64,000 nt of DNA from Corynebacterium lujinxingii (GCF_014490555.1 NZ_CP061032.1:1364001-1428000), one strand, 5' to 3'. Counted from the first letter of the stretch, positions 18,558-27,007 are shown. Made by a program: numbers and translations. Notes: a model not told the origin generated them from the letters alone.

Positions 18558-20612
18558 GTGAACTCTCCACTGATCACGCCCGAGCTCGTGCGCCTCGACG
18601 CCGACTGGGGTGCCGCACCCCCGGATGTCATCGCAGAGCTGGCCGGCCTGGTCGCTGCCAGCGGCCGAGCGAGCGATGCCGCCCCGATCGCCGAGGCTGC
18701 CACTGCCCGCGAGGCGAAGGCCGGTACCGGCGTTAACGGACGTGTCGCTATCCCGCACTGCCGCAGCGAGGCAGTCACCGAACCGACGCTCGCGTTCGCC
18801 CGGTTGACCAACCCGGTCGACTTTTCCGGACCTGACGGTGACGCAGAATTGGTGTTCCTCATCGCCGCTCCGGAAGGCGGCGGCAAAGAACACCTGAAAA
18901 TCCTCTCCAAACTTGCACGTGCCTTGGTGCGTGGCGACTTTGTGGACCGGCTGCGGGCCGCCACATCGGAGCAGGAGATCGTTGACGCGGTTCTTGAGGT
19001 GGTCAACGCCGAGCCGAAGAAGAAGAAATCGGCTGCTGTTCCTGCGGCGGCGACGGGGTCGTCGTCAAGCAAGGCTCCGGTGCGCATTGCCGCGGTGACC
19101 TCGTGCGCTACCGGCATCGCACACACCTACATGGCCGCCGACGCGCTCACGCAGGCGGCCGAGAAGCGCAGCGACGTGGACTTGCGCGTCGAGCCGCAGG
19201 GCTCGTCCGGCGGCGACCGGCTGGATCAGGACTTCATCGATTCTGCTGACGCGGTCATCTTCGCCCACGACGTCGCAGTGCGCGACAAGGAACGCTTTGC
19301 CGGAAAGCCGGTGGTTGATAGCCCGGTCAAGCGTGGCGTGAACCAGCCGGACGCGATGATCGACGAAGCGATCGCCGCCGCGAGCAACCCGGCCGCACCC
19401 CGCGTGAGCGCTGCAGCTTCCGCGGGTGCGGCGGAGCAGACCGCGTCGTCGTCGGAAAGCTGGCCGAAGCGCCTCCAGCAGGCGATCATGACCGGCGTTT
19501 CCTACATGGTGCCGTTCGTCGCCGCCGGCGGCCTGCTGCTTGCGCTGGGATTCCTGTTCGGGGGCGCTGACATGGCCAACGGTTGGCAGGCGCTGGTGAC
19601 CGACTACTCGCTGACGAACCTGCCGGGCAACGAAATCACCGTCGACGGTGAAGCCATCGCCTTCGAACGCAGTGGTTGGCTGCTCTACCTCGGCGCGGTG
19701 TTCTTCGCCACCGGCCAAATGGCAATGCAGTTCGTGGTGCCGGCGCTCTCGGGCTACATCGGCTACGGCCTGGCTGGCCGCCCCGGCATCGCACCGGGCT
19801 TTGTCGGCGGCGCGATCTCGCTAATGGTCGGCGCCGGCTTCATCGGCGGTCTGATCACGGGTCTGCTTGCCGGCGTGGTGGCGTACTGGATCCAGACGTG
19901 GAAGGTGCCACGCTGGCTCGGCTCGCTGATGCCGGTCGTCATTATTCCGCTGTTGACCTCGCTGATCATCGGCGTACTCATGTTCCTGCTGCTCGGCCGC
20001 CCGCTCGGCGCGCTCATGGAGGGTCTGACCGGTTGGCTGGAGTCGATGTCCGGCTCGTCGGCAATTCTGCTCGGCGTGATCATCGGTCTAATGATGTGTT
20101 TCGACTTGGGCGGTCCTGTAAACAAGGCGGCGTACCTCTTCGGCACCGCAGGCCTGTCCGCAGGCACCCAGGGCGCGTACGAGATCATGGCCGCGGTCAT
20201 GATTGCCGGTATGGTTCCGCCGATCGCGCTGTCGATTGCGACATTCATCCGCAAGTCGCTGTTTACCCGTGCTGAGCAGGAAAACGGCAAGTCCGCGTGG
20301 CTATTGGGCTTGTCCTTCGTCTCCGAAGGTGCGATCCCCTTCGCCGCAGCCGACCCGTTCCGCGTCATCCCGGCAATGATGCTCGGCGGCGCGACCGCGG
20401 GCGCCGTATCCATGGCGCTCGGTGTCGGTGCCCAGGCGCCGCATGGCGGTATCTTCGTCATCTTCGCCTACCAACCGTGGTGGGGCATGCTGATCGCGCT
20501 CGCGGCCGGCGTTGCGGTGGCGACGATCGCGGTGGTCGCGCTCAAGCAGCTGTGGCCGAACGAGGAAATCCGCAAGGCCGCAAAACAGGCCGAATCCCCT
20601 GTGTCCGCGTAG
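18558..20612 (+). CDS. ptsF: Fructose-specific PTS permease, EIIABC
   Basis: A 684-residue single-chain fructose permease. Domain order is EIIA (1-~150, phospho-histidine H67 in AIPHCRSEA), EIIB (~175-275, cysteine C183 in AVTSCATGIAHTYMA), and a membrane EIIC of about eight or more segments from ~333 to the end. It imports fructose as fructose 1-phosphate using HPr, encoded next. I start at the GTG at 18558, with AAAGGA upstream, not at earlier in-frame starts inside fruK. A copy of the GGGGTCGTCG repeat lies in the A-B linker. Confidence 0.93.
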   Translation: MNSPLITPELVRLDADWGAAPPDVIAELAGLVAASGRASDAAPIAEAATAREAKAGTGVNGRVAIPHCRSEAVTEPTLAFARLTNPVDFSGPDGDAELVFLIAAPEGGGKEHLKILSKLARALVRGDFVDRLRAATSEQEIVDAVLEVVNAEPKKKKSAAVPAAATGSSSSKAPVRIAAVTSCATGIAHTYMAADALTQAAEKRSDVDLRVEPQGSSGGDRLDQDFIDSADAVIFAHDVAVRDKERFAGKPVVDSPVKRGVNQPDAMIDEAIAAASNPAAPRVSAAASAGAAEQTASSSESWPKRLQQAIMTGVSYMVPFVAAGGLLLALGFLFGGADMANGWQALVTDYSLTNLPGNEITVDGEAIAFERSGWLLYLGAVFFATGQMAMQFVVPALSGYIGYGLAGRPGIAPGFVGGAISLMVGAGFIGGLITGLLAGVVAYWIQTWKVPRWLGSLMPVVIIPLLTSLIIGVLMFLLLGRPLGALMEGLTGWLESMSGSSAILLGVIIGLMMCFDLGGPVNKAAYLFGTAGLSAGTQGAYEIMAAVMIAGMVPPIALSIATFIRKSLFTRAEQENGKSAWLLGLSFVSEGAIPFAAADPFRVIPAMMLGGATAGAVSMALGVGAQAPHGGIFVIFAYQPWWGMLIALAAGVAVATIAVVALKQLWPNEEIRKAAKQAESPVSA
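19055..19077. repeat. Dispersed short repeat, copy 4
   Basis: GGGGTCGTCGTCAAGCAAGG and CTC in the ptsF linker; a diverged copy. Confidence 0.4.
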
Positions 20613-20672
20613 GCGCGGGCGCGTACACTTGATAACAACTCCGCACTTACACCTTGAAAGGACAGTTGCGCA

Positions 20673-20942
20673 ATGGCTTCCAAGACAGTGAAAGTTGGCT
20701 CCACGGTCGGTCTGCACGCACGCCCAGCGACAGTGATCGCTGACGCCGCCGGCGAGTACGACGACGAGATCCTGCTCACCCTGGTCGGCGGCGACGAGGA
20801 CGACGAGACTGACGCCGCGTCCTCCCTGATGATCATGGCGATGGGCGCCGAGTACGGCGACGAGGTCGTTGTCACCTCCGACAACGCGGACGCCGTGGAG
20901 GAGATCGCAGCGCTGATCGCCAAGAACCTCGACGACGAGTAA
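20673..20942 (+). CDS. ptsH: Phosphocarrier protein HPr
   Basis: An 89-residue HPr with the active histidine H15 in VGLHARPA, which carries phosphate from EI to EII proteins. The second-site region AASSLMIMAMG contains S50/S51. AAAGGA precedes the ATG. ptsI is not in the window, so EI is encoded elsewhere. Confidence 0.96.
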   Translation: MASKTVKVGSTVGLHARPATVIADAAGEYDDEILLTLVGGDEDDETDAASSLMIMAMGAEYGDEVVVTSDNADAVEEIAALIAKNLDDE

Positions 20943-20969
20943 GCGCTTCTCGCGTATCGACGATAAAGC

Positions 20970-21000
20970 GCCCGGGCAGCAACGACTGCCCGGGCGTTTT
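20970..21000. terminator. Terminator after ptsH
   Basis: CGCCCGGGCAG (20970-20980) pairs with CTGCCCGGGCG (20987-20997) around a six-base loop, followed by TTTT. It also ends 13 bases from the stop of the convergent permease remnant and can serve both strands. Confidence 0.9.
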
Positions 21001-21012
21001 CGCGTTGCTTCG

Positions 21013-21415
21013 CTATTTGCGGAACTGCCCCTCCCCGATCGTGTCGTACGCCCAGCGCATGAGCGGGTAGATCACGATGATTCCAACGGAGCCCAGTGCG
21101 ATGCCCTCGAGGGTCACCGGCCCGATGTCGAACGAGAGGTTGCCGATGCCGACAATCAGCGCCACCGCCGCTGCGGTGAGGTTCGCCGGGTCGGTGAAGT
21201 CCACCTTGTTGTCCTGCCAAATACGCACGCCCAGCATGCCGATCAGGCCGTAGAGCACCAGGCAAGCGCCGCCGAGTACGCCGGCCGGGATGGTGAAGAT
21301 CACCGCGCCGAACTTCGGGATAAACGCCAACACGATGGCGAACACGGCGGCGACCCAGTACGCGGCGGTGGAGTACACCTTCGTCGCCGCCATCACACCG
21401 ATGTTCTCGGCGTAC
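21013..21415 (-). pseudogene. pyrP: Uracil permease, C-terminal part cut off by prophage
   Basis: The last ~130 residues of an NCS2-family nucleobase permease. The fragment opens with YAENIGVMAATKVYS, which contains the family signature E-N-x-G-x4-T-K, then gives four or five membrane segments (IVLAFIPKFGAVIFTIP, CLVLYGLIGMLGV). Its 5' edge is the attL core. The matching N-terminal 296 codons are at 62239-63126 on the same strand and join in frame at Y-A-E. Any in-frame initiation here (GTG at 21396) would give only a partial membrane protein. Confidence 0.93.
21406..21415. repeat. attL core
   Basis: CTCGGCGTAC, identical to 62239-62248. The flanks agree partly (T-x-core-x-T-x-G-G). On the minus strand it encodes the Y-A-E of the permease signature. 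Confidence 0.85.
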
Positions 21416-21518
21416 CTCGGCGTGGCAGACCGTGACCAGCGCCGACGCTTTGACCAGCATGTTTAGGCACCCGGCACGCCCGGCAGGCCCGGCAAAAACG
21501 GCGAGACCGGAGGCGGAT

Positions 21519-21536
21519 GCGGGATTTCTGCGGGAT
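21519..21536. repeat. Integrase arm-type site, left end
   Basis: GCGGGATTTCTGCGGGAT, an exact direct repeat of 62157-62174 at the other prophage end. Each copy contains GCGGGAT twice, 11 bases apart. It lies 104 bases inside attL. Confidence 0.7.
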
Positions 21537-21594
21537 TTGCCGAACCCCATGAAGGGGAAAGACCCCCGCGCGACACGCAGCAATGATACTAAAC

Positions 21595-21623
21595 TTGCAT
21601 TACCACTAACACCGTGTTACTAT
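21595..21623 (+). promoter_or_regulatory. Promoter of the left-end cargo operon
   Basis: TTGCAT (21595-21600), a 17-base spacer and TACTAT (21618-21623), about 40 bases before the first cargo gene. The surrounding DNA is AT-rich for this region. Confidence 0.65.
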
Positions 21624-21662
21624 AGGGATGTAAGCAAGAGAGCAACACGCAAGGAGAACACA

Positions 21663-22115
21663 ATGAACCTCGCCACCTACCGCGCAGAGCGAAACATCGC
21701 CCACCGCATCGAAGCCATCATCACCGCTCAGGCAGGAAACTTCACCTACAGCATCGAAGACAACACCGGCGCCAACCCCTATGAAAGCGCAGGCCTTGAA
21801 AAGAACTGGCGCAGCACCTTCCATCGGGCTGCCGGCGCAGCCGAGACCCACCGCATGCTCATCAGCAACAGCCTCGCAGATGGCATCGCCTACGGTGCGT
21901 GGGACGAGATCCTGGCCGGCATTTACGAAAAGCCCACCACCCGCGCCGAACTTCGCACTGGGGAATGGGTCGAAGAGCAGGAGCAGGCCTTCCTCAAGGT
22001 GCTCAATAACGGCACCCTGCGCGGACTCATCGACAGCAAGGTCAAGGAGGCAGTCGCCAAATACGAAGAGTTGCGTGCCGCTGAGGAGCGCGCAATCGCC
22101 GAAGAACAGCACTAG
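21663..22115 (+). CDS. Hypothetical prophage cargo protein 1
   Basis: A 150-residue soluble protein, mostly helical, ending in a charged helix (AVAKYEELRAAEERAIAEEQ). No family recognised. It has AAGGAG before the ATG and its own promoter, and it reads opposite to the late genes right at attL. That is the usual place for genes expressed in the lysogen. Confidence 0.75.
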   Translation: MNLATYRAERNIAHRIEAIITAQAGNFTYSIEDNTGANPYESAGLEKNWRSTFHRAAGAAETHRMLISNSLADGIAYGAWDEILAGIYEKPTTRAELRTGEWVEEQEQAFLKVLNNGTLRGLIDSKVKEAVAKYEELRAAEERAIAEEQH

Positions 22116-22160
22116 CCGTCACCCGGGGCAGGCGCAGTCCCGCCCCCTTAAGGAGACTCT

Positions 22161-22652
22161 ATGAGAGACACACAAATACCTGACCTCGAGGTCGAGCACG
22201 TCGAGCCGGCCATCCGCGCTGCCCTCGACGGGACTACCTCCACCATCATCGAATGCGAGATGCCACCGCTGACGCTCACGCTCGAATGGTGCGCACGCGG
22301 CGACGGTACGCCAATGTGGGATGCGCCTGTTTCAGGGCACCTGGGCAAGGTGGTCGCTCTCCGCCCCGACGGAGAGACCCTTACCGTCCCACTAGACGAC
22401 GGCCACGGGTGGGACGAGCTGGCAGAGCGGCTGGTGGACTTCTCCAGCGTCTGGGAGTACGAGGCTAAGCACGCACTCCAAACTGTGCGTTCTCAGACCA
22501 TGCAGCTGCAGGAGGCAGAGAGGGAAGCGCGCATCCAGCGTGGCAAGCTTGACGATGCTATCCGTGCCGCGCACAAGCAGGGCGTGACTATGTACCGCCT
22601 CGCGAAATCCACGGGCTTCTCGCAACCGACAATTAAACGTATCGTGAAGTAG
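22161..22652 (+). CDS. Hypothetical cargo protein 2 with C-terminal helix-turn-helix
   Basis: A 163-residue protein whose final ~30 residues look like a recruited DNA-binding helix-turn-helix (VTMYRLAKSTGFSQPTIKRI), preceded by a coiled-coil helix (about 110-135). The N-terminal ~90 residues are beta-rich and unrecognised. AAGGAG precedes the start. It probably shares a transcript with its neighbours and could be a regulator or an exclusion factor. Confidence 0.75.
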   Translation: MRDTQIPDLEVEHVEPAIRAALDGTTSTIIECEMPPLTLTLEWCARGDGTPMWDAPVSGHLGKVVALRPDGETLTVPLDDGHGWDELAERLVDFSSVWEYEAKHALQTVRSQTMQLQEAEREARIQRGKLDDAIRAAHKQGVTMYRLAKSTGFSQPTIKRIVK

Positions 22653-22744
22653 GCGCGAAAAAATACCCCCATCCTGGCCGTAGCCAAGGTGGGCACACCA
22701 CGATCGCGCCCGCACAGCACACTAGACCACCACAGGAAACCACC

Positions 22745-22954
22745 ATGACCACATACACCATCACCAACCTGAACACCGACGACCAGGTCACCGCCAACGA
22801 CCACGATCACGTCAAAGAACTGATCACCGACTGGTTCCATGAACCTACCGATGAAGAACTCGACGTCCTCGACGAGATGGACCACCCGCCCGGCGATTTC
22901 GACGCCGACGACTGGCGCCTGGCCTACTTCGGACTAGAGATCACCACCCCCTAG
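22745..22954 (+). CDS. Small acidic prophage protein
   Basis: A 69-residue, strongly acidic protein (LDVLDEMDHPPGDFDADDW). Its charge is like that of DNA mimics and anti-defence proteins, but no family is recognised. It is the last gene of the left-end operon and stops just before a terminator. Confidence 0.65.
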   Translation: MTTYTITNLNTDDQVTANDHDHVKELITDWFHEPTDEELDVLDEMDHPPGDFDADDWRLAYFGLEITTP

Positions 22955-22964
22955 ACATAAGAAA

Positions 22965-22998
22965 AGACCCCGCCCCGGCAAACGCCGGAGCGGGGTCT
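22965..22998. terminator. Bidirectional terminator between cargo operon and late operon
   Basis: AGACCCCGC and GCGGGGTCT enclose an inner CCGGC-AAAC-GCCGG hairpin. AAAA at the left edge reads as TTTT on the minus strand, so it should end the long late transcript. Confidence 0.85.
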
Positions 22999-23020
22999 AA
23001 ACAATCTGGGGGCGGAGATT

Positions 23021-23416
23021 TCACAACTCGCCGGCCGCTCGCGCGGCGTAAAACTCCTCCTCGGTAAGAAACGGCGGCCGCGGCATACTCTCGGCAAGCC
23101 AGCGGTGATACACGTCGGTGCGCTTAAACCGCGCCTCCAACTCGGCCATTTTCCTGTTCACCGCCCGGTTGACATCAGCCTGCACCCGAAGTTGCTCGGT
23201 CAAGTATTGCACCGTATCCAGCAACTCGGGCACCTGCGCGACATTCGCCTCAACCGCACGCGCCGCCTCCTTATCCGACTTGGCCTTTTCGTCCGCTACA
23301 GCCTTCGCCCGCTGCGCCACCACGCCAAACGCGGCCACGATCAACGTCGAACACACAGCGGCCAGAAACTCCCAGCCATTCGAGATCGGAGACAGATCAA
23401 AGTCGGGCGACATCAT
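23021..23416 (-). CDS. Membrane-anchored coiled-coil protein of the lysis region
   Basis: A 131-residue protein with an N-terminal transmembrane helix (~15-33, LAAVCSTLIVAAFGVVA) and then a long charged helix (AKAVADEKAKSDKEAARA and onwards). It is the last late gene and overlaps the preceding membrane-protein gene by 20 bases. The shape is like spanin-type or other envelope-disrupting lysis accessories, but no homology is claimed. A G-rich run with GGAGG lies before the ATG. Confidence 0.7.
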   Translation of the reverse strand: MMSPDFDLSPISNGWEFLAAVCSTLIVAAFGVVAQRAKAVADEKAKSDKEAARAVEANVAQVPELLDTVQYLTEQLRVQADVNRAVNRKMAELEARFKRTDVYHRWLAESMPRPPFLTEEEFYAARAAGEL

Positions 23417-23900
23417 CCCCCCTCCAAACTGACGGCATGAACCGACCGCGCCACACGGTATACACCAAAAACAGCGCTAAGCCGATATAGATCACACCTC
23501 GCGCCAAAAACGGGGTCAGATGCTCAAGCACCACTCGAATCCAGTCAAGCCACCCCCAATACCCCGGAATATGCACCGGCTCGGTCCACAGGTACAGCAC
23601 CCCCCACGTGGCGAGCACCATACCGGCGACGACCAGGGCGGCGCTTTCCACCCGTGGTGAATCACGTCGAAGCGCGATCCACGAAAGCAGCGCCGACGCC
23701 CCCCACACGATCGGCGAGATCCACCAATAGCGCACCTCGACAACATGCCGAAATATAGACGGCGCGTCAGAGAAAAACGACAGCGAGCGCCCGGTGAACA
23801 CCAACGCGAGAATGAGCAGCACCCCCTTGTCGGTCGCTACCCAATCCCGAAACGCCCGCGCGCCGGGCCGCCACCTGCCGGGCAGGTGATCAATCGGCAC
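23397..23900 (-). CDS. Multi-pass membrane protein of the lysis region
   Basis: About 167 residues with four hydrophobic segments (GVLLILALVFTGRSL, ISPIVWGASALLSWIAL, AALVVAGMVLATWGVLYL, GVIYIGLALFLVYTV). I prefer the GTG at 23900; a TTG at 23918 is also in frame. It overlaps the holin gene by 11 bases. It may be a second holin or an antiholin. Function is inferred from position only. Confidence 0.65.
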   Translation of the reverse strand: MPIDHLPGRWRPGARAFRDWVATDKGVLLILALVFTGRSLSFFSDAPSIFRHVVEVRYWWISPIVWGASALLSWIALRRDSPRVESAALVVAGMVLATWGVLYLWTEPVHIPGYWGWLDWIRVVLEHLTPFLARGVIYIGLALFLVYTVWRGRFMPSVWRGDDVARL

Positions 23901-24132
23901 GATGCCGGCCCCCGTCAACCAACGACGGGTCTAACGGGTCGCCGACCCCCAGCGACGCCACCGACGTAAGTGCCGAAAGCACCGTCGCGGTGCCCGCGAT
24001 CCCCAGCGCCTCAACCCATCCGAGATCCCAGATCGGCGACGCCGCGCCCACGCCGAGAGAGGCGACAAGGGACTGGGCGAACGTCTTAGCCGCGCGCTCC
24101 GCGGCCTGCTTCCAAAAGGCAGTAGACCACAT
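23890..24132 (-). CDS. Holin, r1t-like
   Basis: An 80-residue protein with an N-terminal amphipathic start (MWSTAFWKQAAERAAKTFAQ) and two hydrophobic stretches, typical of the small r1t-type holins of actinophages. It follows the endolysin after two bases. It would make membrane lesions that release the endolysin. Confidence 0.8.
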   Translation of the reverse strand: MWSTAFWKQAAERAAKTFAQSLVASLGVGAASPIWDLGWVEALGIAGTATVLSALTSVASLGVGDPLDPSLVDGGRHRAD

Positions 24133-24134
24133 GG

Positions 24135-25496
24135 CTATACCTCCTTCTTCGCCTTGAGCACGGCCATCTTGTCGAAGGTGTCGGGCACGCCGACCTTCTC
24201 GGCGATCGCAGACTGCAGATCGTAGGCAGTACGCCGACCAGACTGCGGCAGACCGCGATCATTTTCACCCGTCAGCTGGAAGTAAATCTTGCGAGCGTAG
24301 TCGAGCAGAGTATCGATTTTGCCCTCGAGGCGGGCCGCCTGTTCAGCATTCACGCTGTCCTCCTTAGAAGAAGTGGGATTGAATATCGCGGCGAGTTCAT
24401 CAAGCGAGCCGCGAAACGCGTTGACATCCACCGGGTGCTTGCCGGCTACGATGCCGTTGGATCCGAATTGCAGAATGTCCGGCCGGCGGTCACCGAGCGG
24501 GTAGCGCCACCCAGAGTGACCGTTGCCGCCGTCCCGGTCGTAGGTAACGCGCGGCGCGCCGGTGCGGTTATGGCCGTAGTTGGACACCCAGAGATAGCCG
24601 AGACCGTCCATCGACGGTTCGCCACCGGGCATATGCTCCCAGTACCACGCGCCGGAATAGATGCCGGGCACGTAGTAGCCGCGCTTTTCAAGTTCACGCT
24701 TCGCCGCCCACACGTCGTCGCCGGTGAGCAACTTGCGCTGATTCTGGCCGACAGATTCGACGTCGATCCACACGCCGAGGTCCTTTCGGCCGCCGAGTTG
24801 CCGATCGATGACATCGACCTGCTGGGCAATCGTGGTGCCCTCCGACGGGGCACGCAGATACCAGTAGGTAGAGACCAACAGGCCATTGCGCTCCGCGTCC
24901 TCAAGATGCGACCGAAACGTTTTGTCCACGTAGGTGCCGTCGCACAGACGCAGGATCACAAACTCGATACCTTCGGCCTTCGCTTTGCGCAGCGCAAGGC
25001 CGTCCTGGTGCTCCGAGATGTCGATCCCGAATCGCACCCCGGCCAGATCTTTCAGCGACGAGCGGACCTGGCCTGGCCACCGAGCGCCGTCAAGCATCAC
25101 CGCCGGATTCAGACGGCCCTTGCCGGGCGGCACCCAGGAGAACTCGTGCCACTCGAAGTGAAGGTGGGGGGCGACGCCGCCGTTGGTGGCGCGCTCGCCG
25201 TTGATGCGGCCGATACGCTGGCCCTCCTCGACGCGATCGCCGACAGACACCTCCGGAATGATGTGGCCATAGACCGTCTCGCCGCCACCATTCGACGCCG
25301 GGTGATCAATCGTGATCCAGTTTCCGAAACCGGACGCCGGGCCCGATCGGGTCACCGTGCCAGACTTCACGGCGAACACAGGCTCGTCGGCGCACCCGCC
25401 CTCCTTGCCATAATCAACGCCCCAATGAAAATCGCCCCACCGCGGGCCGAACCCGCTCGTGGTCACGAATCCCTTGGGGACAGGCATGCAAACCAT
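24135..25496 (-). CDS. Endolysin with M23 peptidase and GH25 muramidase domains
   Basis: A 453-residue lysin. Residues ~10-140 are an M23 metallopeptidase (HWGVDYG, then APHLHFEWH for zinc). Residues ~150-345 are a GH25 lysozyme fold (VRFGIDISEHQD, WIDVESVG). The tail (~355-453) is probably a cell-binding or linker region. Having both a peptidase and a muramidase in one chain attacks peptide bridges and glycan strands. AGAGGAG lies 10 bases before the ATG; a second ATG at 25487 is possible. Confidence 0.93.
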   Translation of the reverse strand: MVCMPVPKGFVTTSGFGPRWGDFHWGVDYGKEGGCADEPVFAVKSGTVTRSGPASGFGNWITIDHPASNGGGETVYGHIIPEVSVGDRVEEGQRIGRINGERATNGGVAPHLHFEWHEFSWVPPGKGRLNPAVMLDGARWPGQVRSSLKDLAGVRFGIDISEHQDGLALRKAKAEGIEFVILRLCDGTYVDKTFRSHLEDAERNGLLVSTYWYLRAPSEGTTIAQQVDVIDRQLGGRKDLGVWIDVESVGQNQRKLLTGDDVWAAKRELEKRGYYVPGIYSGAWYWEHMPGGEPSMDGLGYLWVSNYGHNRTGAPRVTYDRDGGNGHSGWRYPLGDRRPDILQFGSNGIVAGKHPVDVNAFRGSLDELAAIFNPTSSKEDSVNAEQAARLEGKIDTLLDYARKIYFQLTGENDRGLPQSGRRTAYDLQSAIAEKVGVPDTFDKMAVLKAKKEV

Positions 25497-25523
25497 AGAG
25501 AAAACACTCCTCTTCTTTCGTTT

Positions 25524-25697
25524 CTAGATTTTGCGGTACAGATCCGGCGCGCCCGGCGGGATAACGTCCGCGCGGTGGTCGCACAAGACCTCCCACACCC
25601 CGCCGCCGAAATTGACCCGGTCGCCCTGGCAGAGATCGACATCAGCCTCCCAGCGCGGGGCGAGGCGCCACCGGCCGGCGTCAGGATTCGACGGCAC
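25524..25697 (-). CDS. Small hypothetical tail-region protein
   Basis: A 57-residue protein beginning at a GTG six bases after GGAGG; it overlaps the upstream gene by 17 bases. The sequence is beta-rich (VDLCQGDRVNFGGGVWEVL). No family recognised. It sits between tail-tip genes and the endolysin. Confidence 0.6.
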   Translation of the reverse strand: MPSNPDAGRWRLAPRWEADVDLCQGDRVNFGGGVWEVLCDHRADVIPPGAPDLYRKI

Positions 25698-26130
25698 CGG
25701 CCGCCTCCTCCGGAACCGGTGGGGGCACAGCGACATAGCCGCGGCCCTGACCGGGCGGGGTGGACACCGGCGCGGCAGACGACACCTGCCACACCCGCTC
25801 GGACGCCCACACCAGATCGCCGTCGATAAACGGCTTCGTCGGGTCGTACTCGAGCACCCCGGTCATTCCGGCGTATGGGCTCGACTCCGGAATACGCGCC
25901 TCGACCGGGGCGAGCGCCGGCACCGTCGCGCGCATATTGCGCACCGCGTCGGTCGCGCCCTCGGCCTTCGCGCGCTCCGCCTCCCGACGCTTCACCTCAT
26001 CATCGGCCGCCCAAAGACGATGCCGAAACAACCCCTCATCACTAAGCCTCATCACAGCAAGACGAGCCGCCTCCGGGTACTCCCCCGGATCCAGCCCGTC
26101 AAGCGCTTCACGAAAAACATCAAGAGACAT
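25681..26130 (-). CDS. Hypothetical tail-region protein
   Basis: 149 residues from the ATG at 26130, which has GAAAGG upstream. The middle part is charged and helical (DDEVKRREAERAKAEGA), followed by a Pro-rich C-terminus. The position after the tail-tip genes suggests a virion or lysis-linked protein. No family recognised. Confidence 0.7.
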   Translation of the reverse strand: MSLDVFREALDGLDPGEYPEAARLAVMRLSDEGLFRHRLWAADDEVKRREAERAKAEGATDAVRNMRATVPALAPVEARIPESSPYAGMTGVLEYDPTKPFIDGDLVWASERVWQVSSAAPVSTPPGQGRGYVAVPPPVPEEAAGAVES

Positions 26131-26174
26131 GCAAAAACCTTTCAATAGTGGAAAACCCCCACCATCGGCAGGGG

Positions 26175-26573
26175 TTAGTTTTCAGGTGGGAAGTTCACGA
26201 TCTGCACCGACACGGAGCCGTTGTTCTGCGCATTCGTGGTGACGTTTCGGGCCTGCACGATGAGATTCATCGCATTGTCTGCCGGGGTGGAGATTTGGCC
26301 TGCCCACACGCGGATTGTCTCGTGGTCGACGAACGTCCAAGGCACAAGTTCCTTCTTGAAACTGCTATCACCCTCAAGTTCGACTCGGAGCCCGGCGGCC
26401 GACATGCCGGTTGCGACGATGGTGACCATCGACATGCCAGCCGGCAGCGGAATACGAGTACCACCACCAACCACCCGGGTCATGTAGGCAACCTCGGCAT
26501 ACGGCTTGCCCTTGCGCTCCAGGACGTAGGTTTTCGGCAGCAGGAAGTCGATGTTCACATCAGGGGTGGTCAT
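26175..26573 (-). CDS. Small tail-tip protein paralog A
   Basis: 132 residues, beta-rich. It starts MTTPDVNIDFLLPKTYVLE, which matches the opening of the next gene (MTTPNIDVDLFMPFAIEW). Together with the two genes upstream it forms a tandem set of ~115-132-residue proteins after the tail fibre. Each is probably a single beta-sandwich module for the tail tip or for decoration. Confidence 0.7.
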   Translation of the reverse strand: MTTPDVNIDFLLPKTYVLERKGKPYAEVAYMTRVVGGGTRIPLPAGMSMVTIVATGMSAAGLRVELEGDSSFKKELVPWTFVDHETIRVWAGQISTPADNAMNLIVQARNVTTNAQNNGSVSVQIVNFPPEN

Positions 26574-26589
26574 GCGGCCACCCCCTGCG

Positions 26590-26982
26590 CTAGGTGCCGA
26601 TGATCGGCATGGGAATTACTCGGGCAACCGCCGTGCCACCAGCCGTGCCTATCGTCGTGCTGAGCGTTCCAACATGAATCCAGGTTTCTTGGCCAGGGCG
26701 TGCCACGACGGTGAAAGTTCGGCGTTCCCCAGAAGGAACCGCCGCTCCGCCACTGTCTGACGTAGCCATTGTGCGCCCGCTGGAACCGGCACCATTGTTC
26801 GTGTACAGCCAAACGTTCTGGTCTACCCAGTTTTGCAGCACGATCTGATAGGCAAAGCCCTCCGCGATCTGCGTCCACGCGGTGTTCTTGTCGGTCCTGT
26901 AAAGGACCGACGACACATCGCGTTTTTCCCATTCGATAGCGAACGGCATGAACAGATCCACATCGATGTTCGGGGTGGTCAT
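26590..26982 (-). CDS. Small tail-tip protein paralog B
   Basis: 130 residues, related at the N-terminus to paralog A. On the coding strand the usual ribosome-site position is taken by a run of ten G residues (26991-27000) eight bases before the ATG. Tract length could therefore set its expression. Confidence 0.7.
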   Translation of the reverse strand: MTTPNIDVDLFMPFAIEWEKRDVSSVLYRTDKNTAWTQIAEGFAYQIVLQNWVDQNVWLYTNNGAGSSGRTMATSDSGGAAVPSGERRTFTVVARPGQETWIHVGTLSTTIGTAGGTAVARVIPMPIIGT

Positions 26983-26990
26983 TTAGCGCA

Positions 26991-27000
26991 CCCCCCCCCC
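26991..27000. repeat. G10 homopolymer in the ribosome-binding region of paralog B
   Basis: Ten C on the plus strand, read as G10 on the coding strand, in a 25-base gap between two tail genes. It is the longest homopolymer I noticed in the window. Confidence 0.9.
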
Positions 27001-27007
27001 GCAGTCG

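Noticed and set aside
20468..21583. 371-codon minus-strand frame over ptsF end, ptsH and the permease remnant
   Set aside because: Runs antisense to two sure genes and out of frame with the permease; no recognisable protein.
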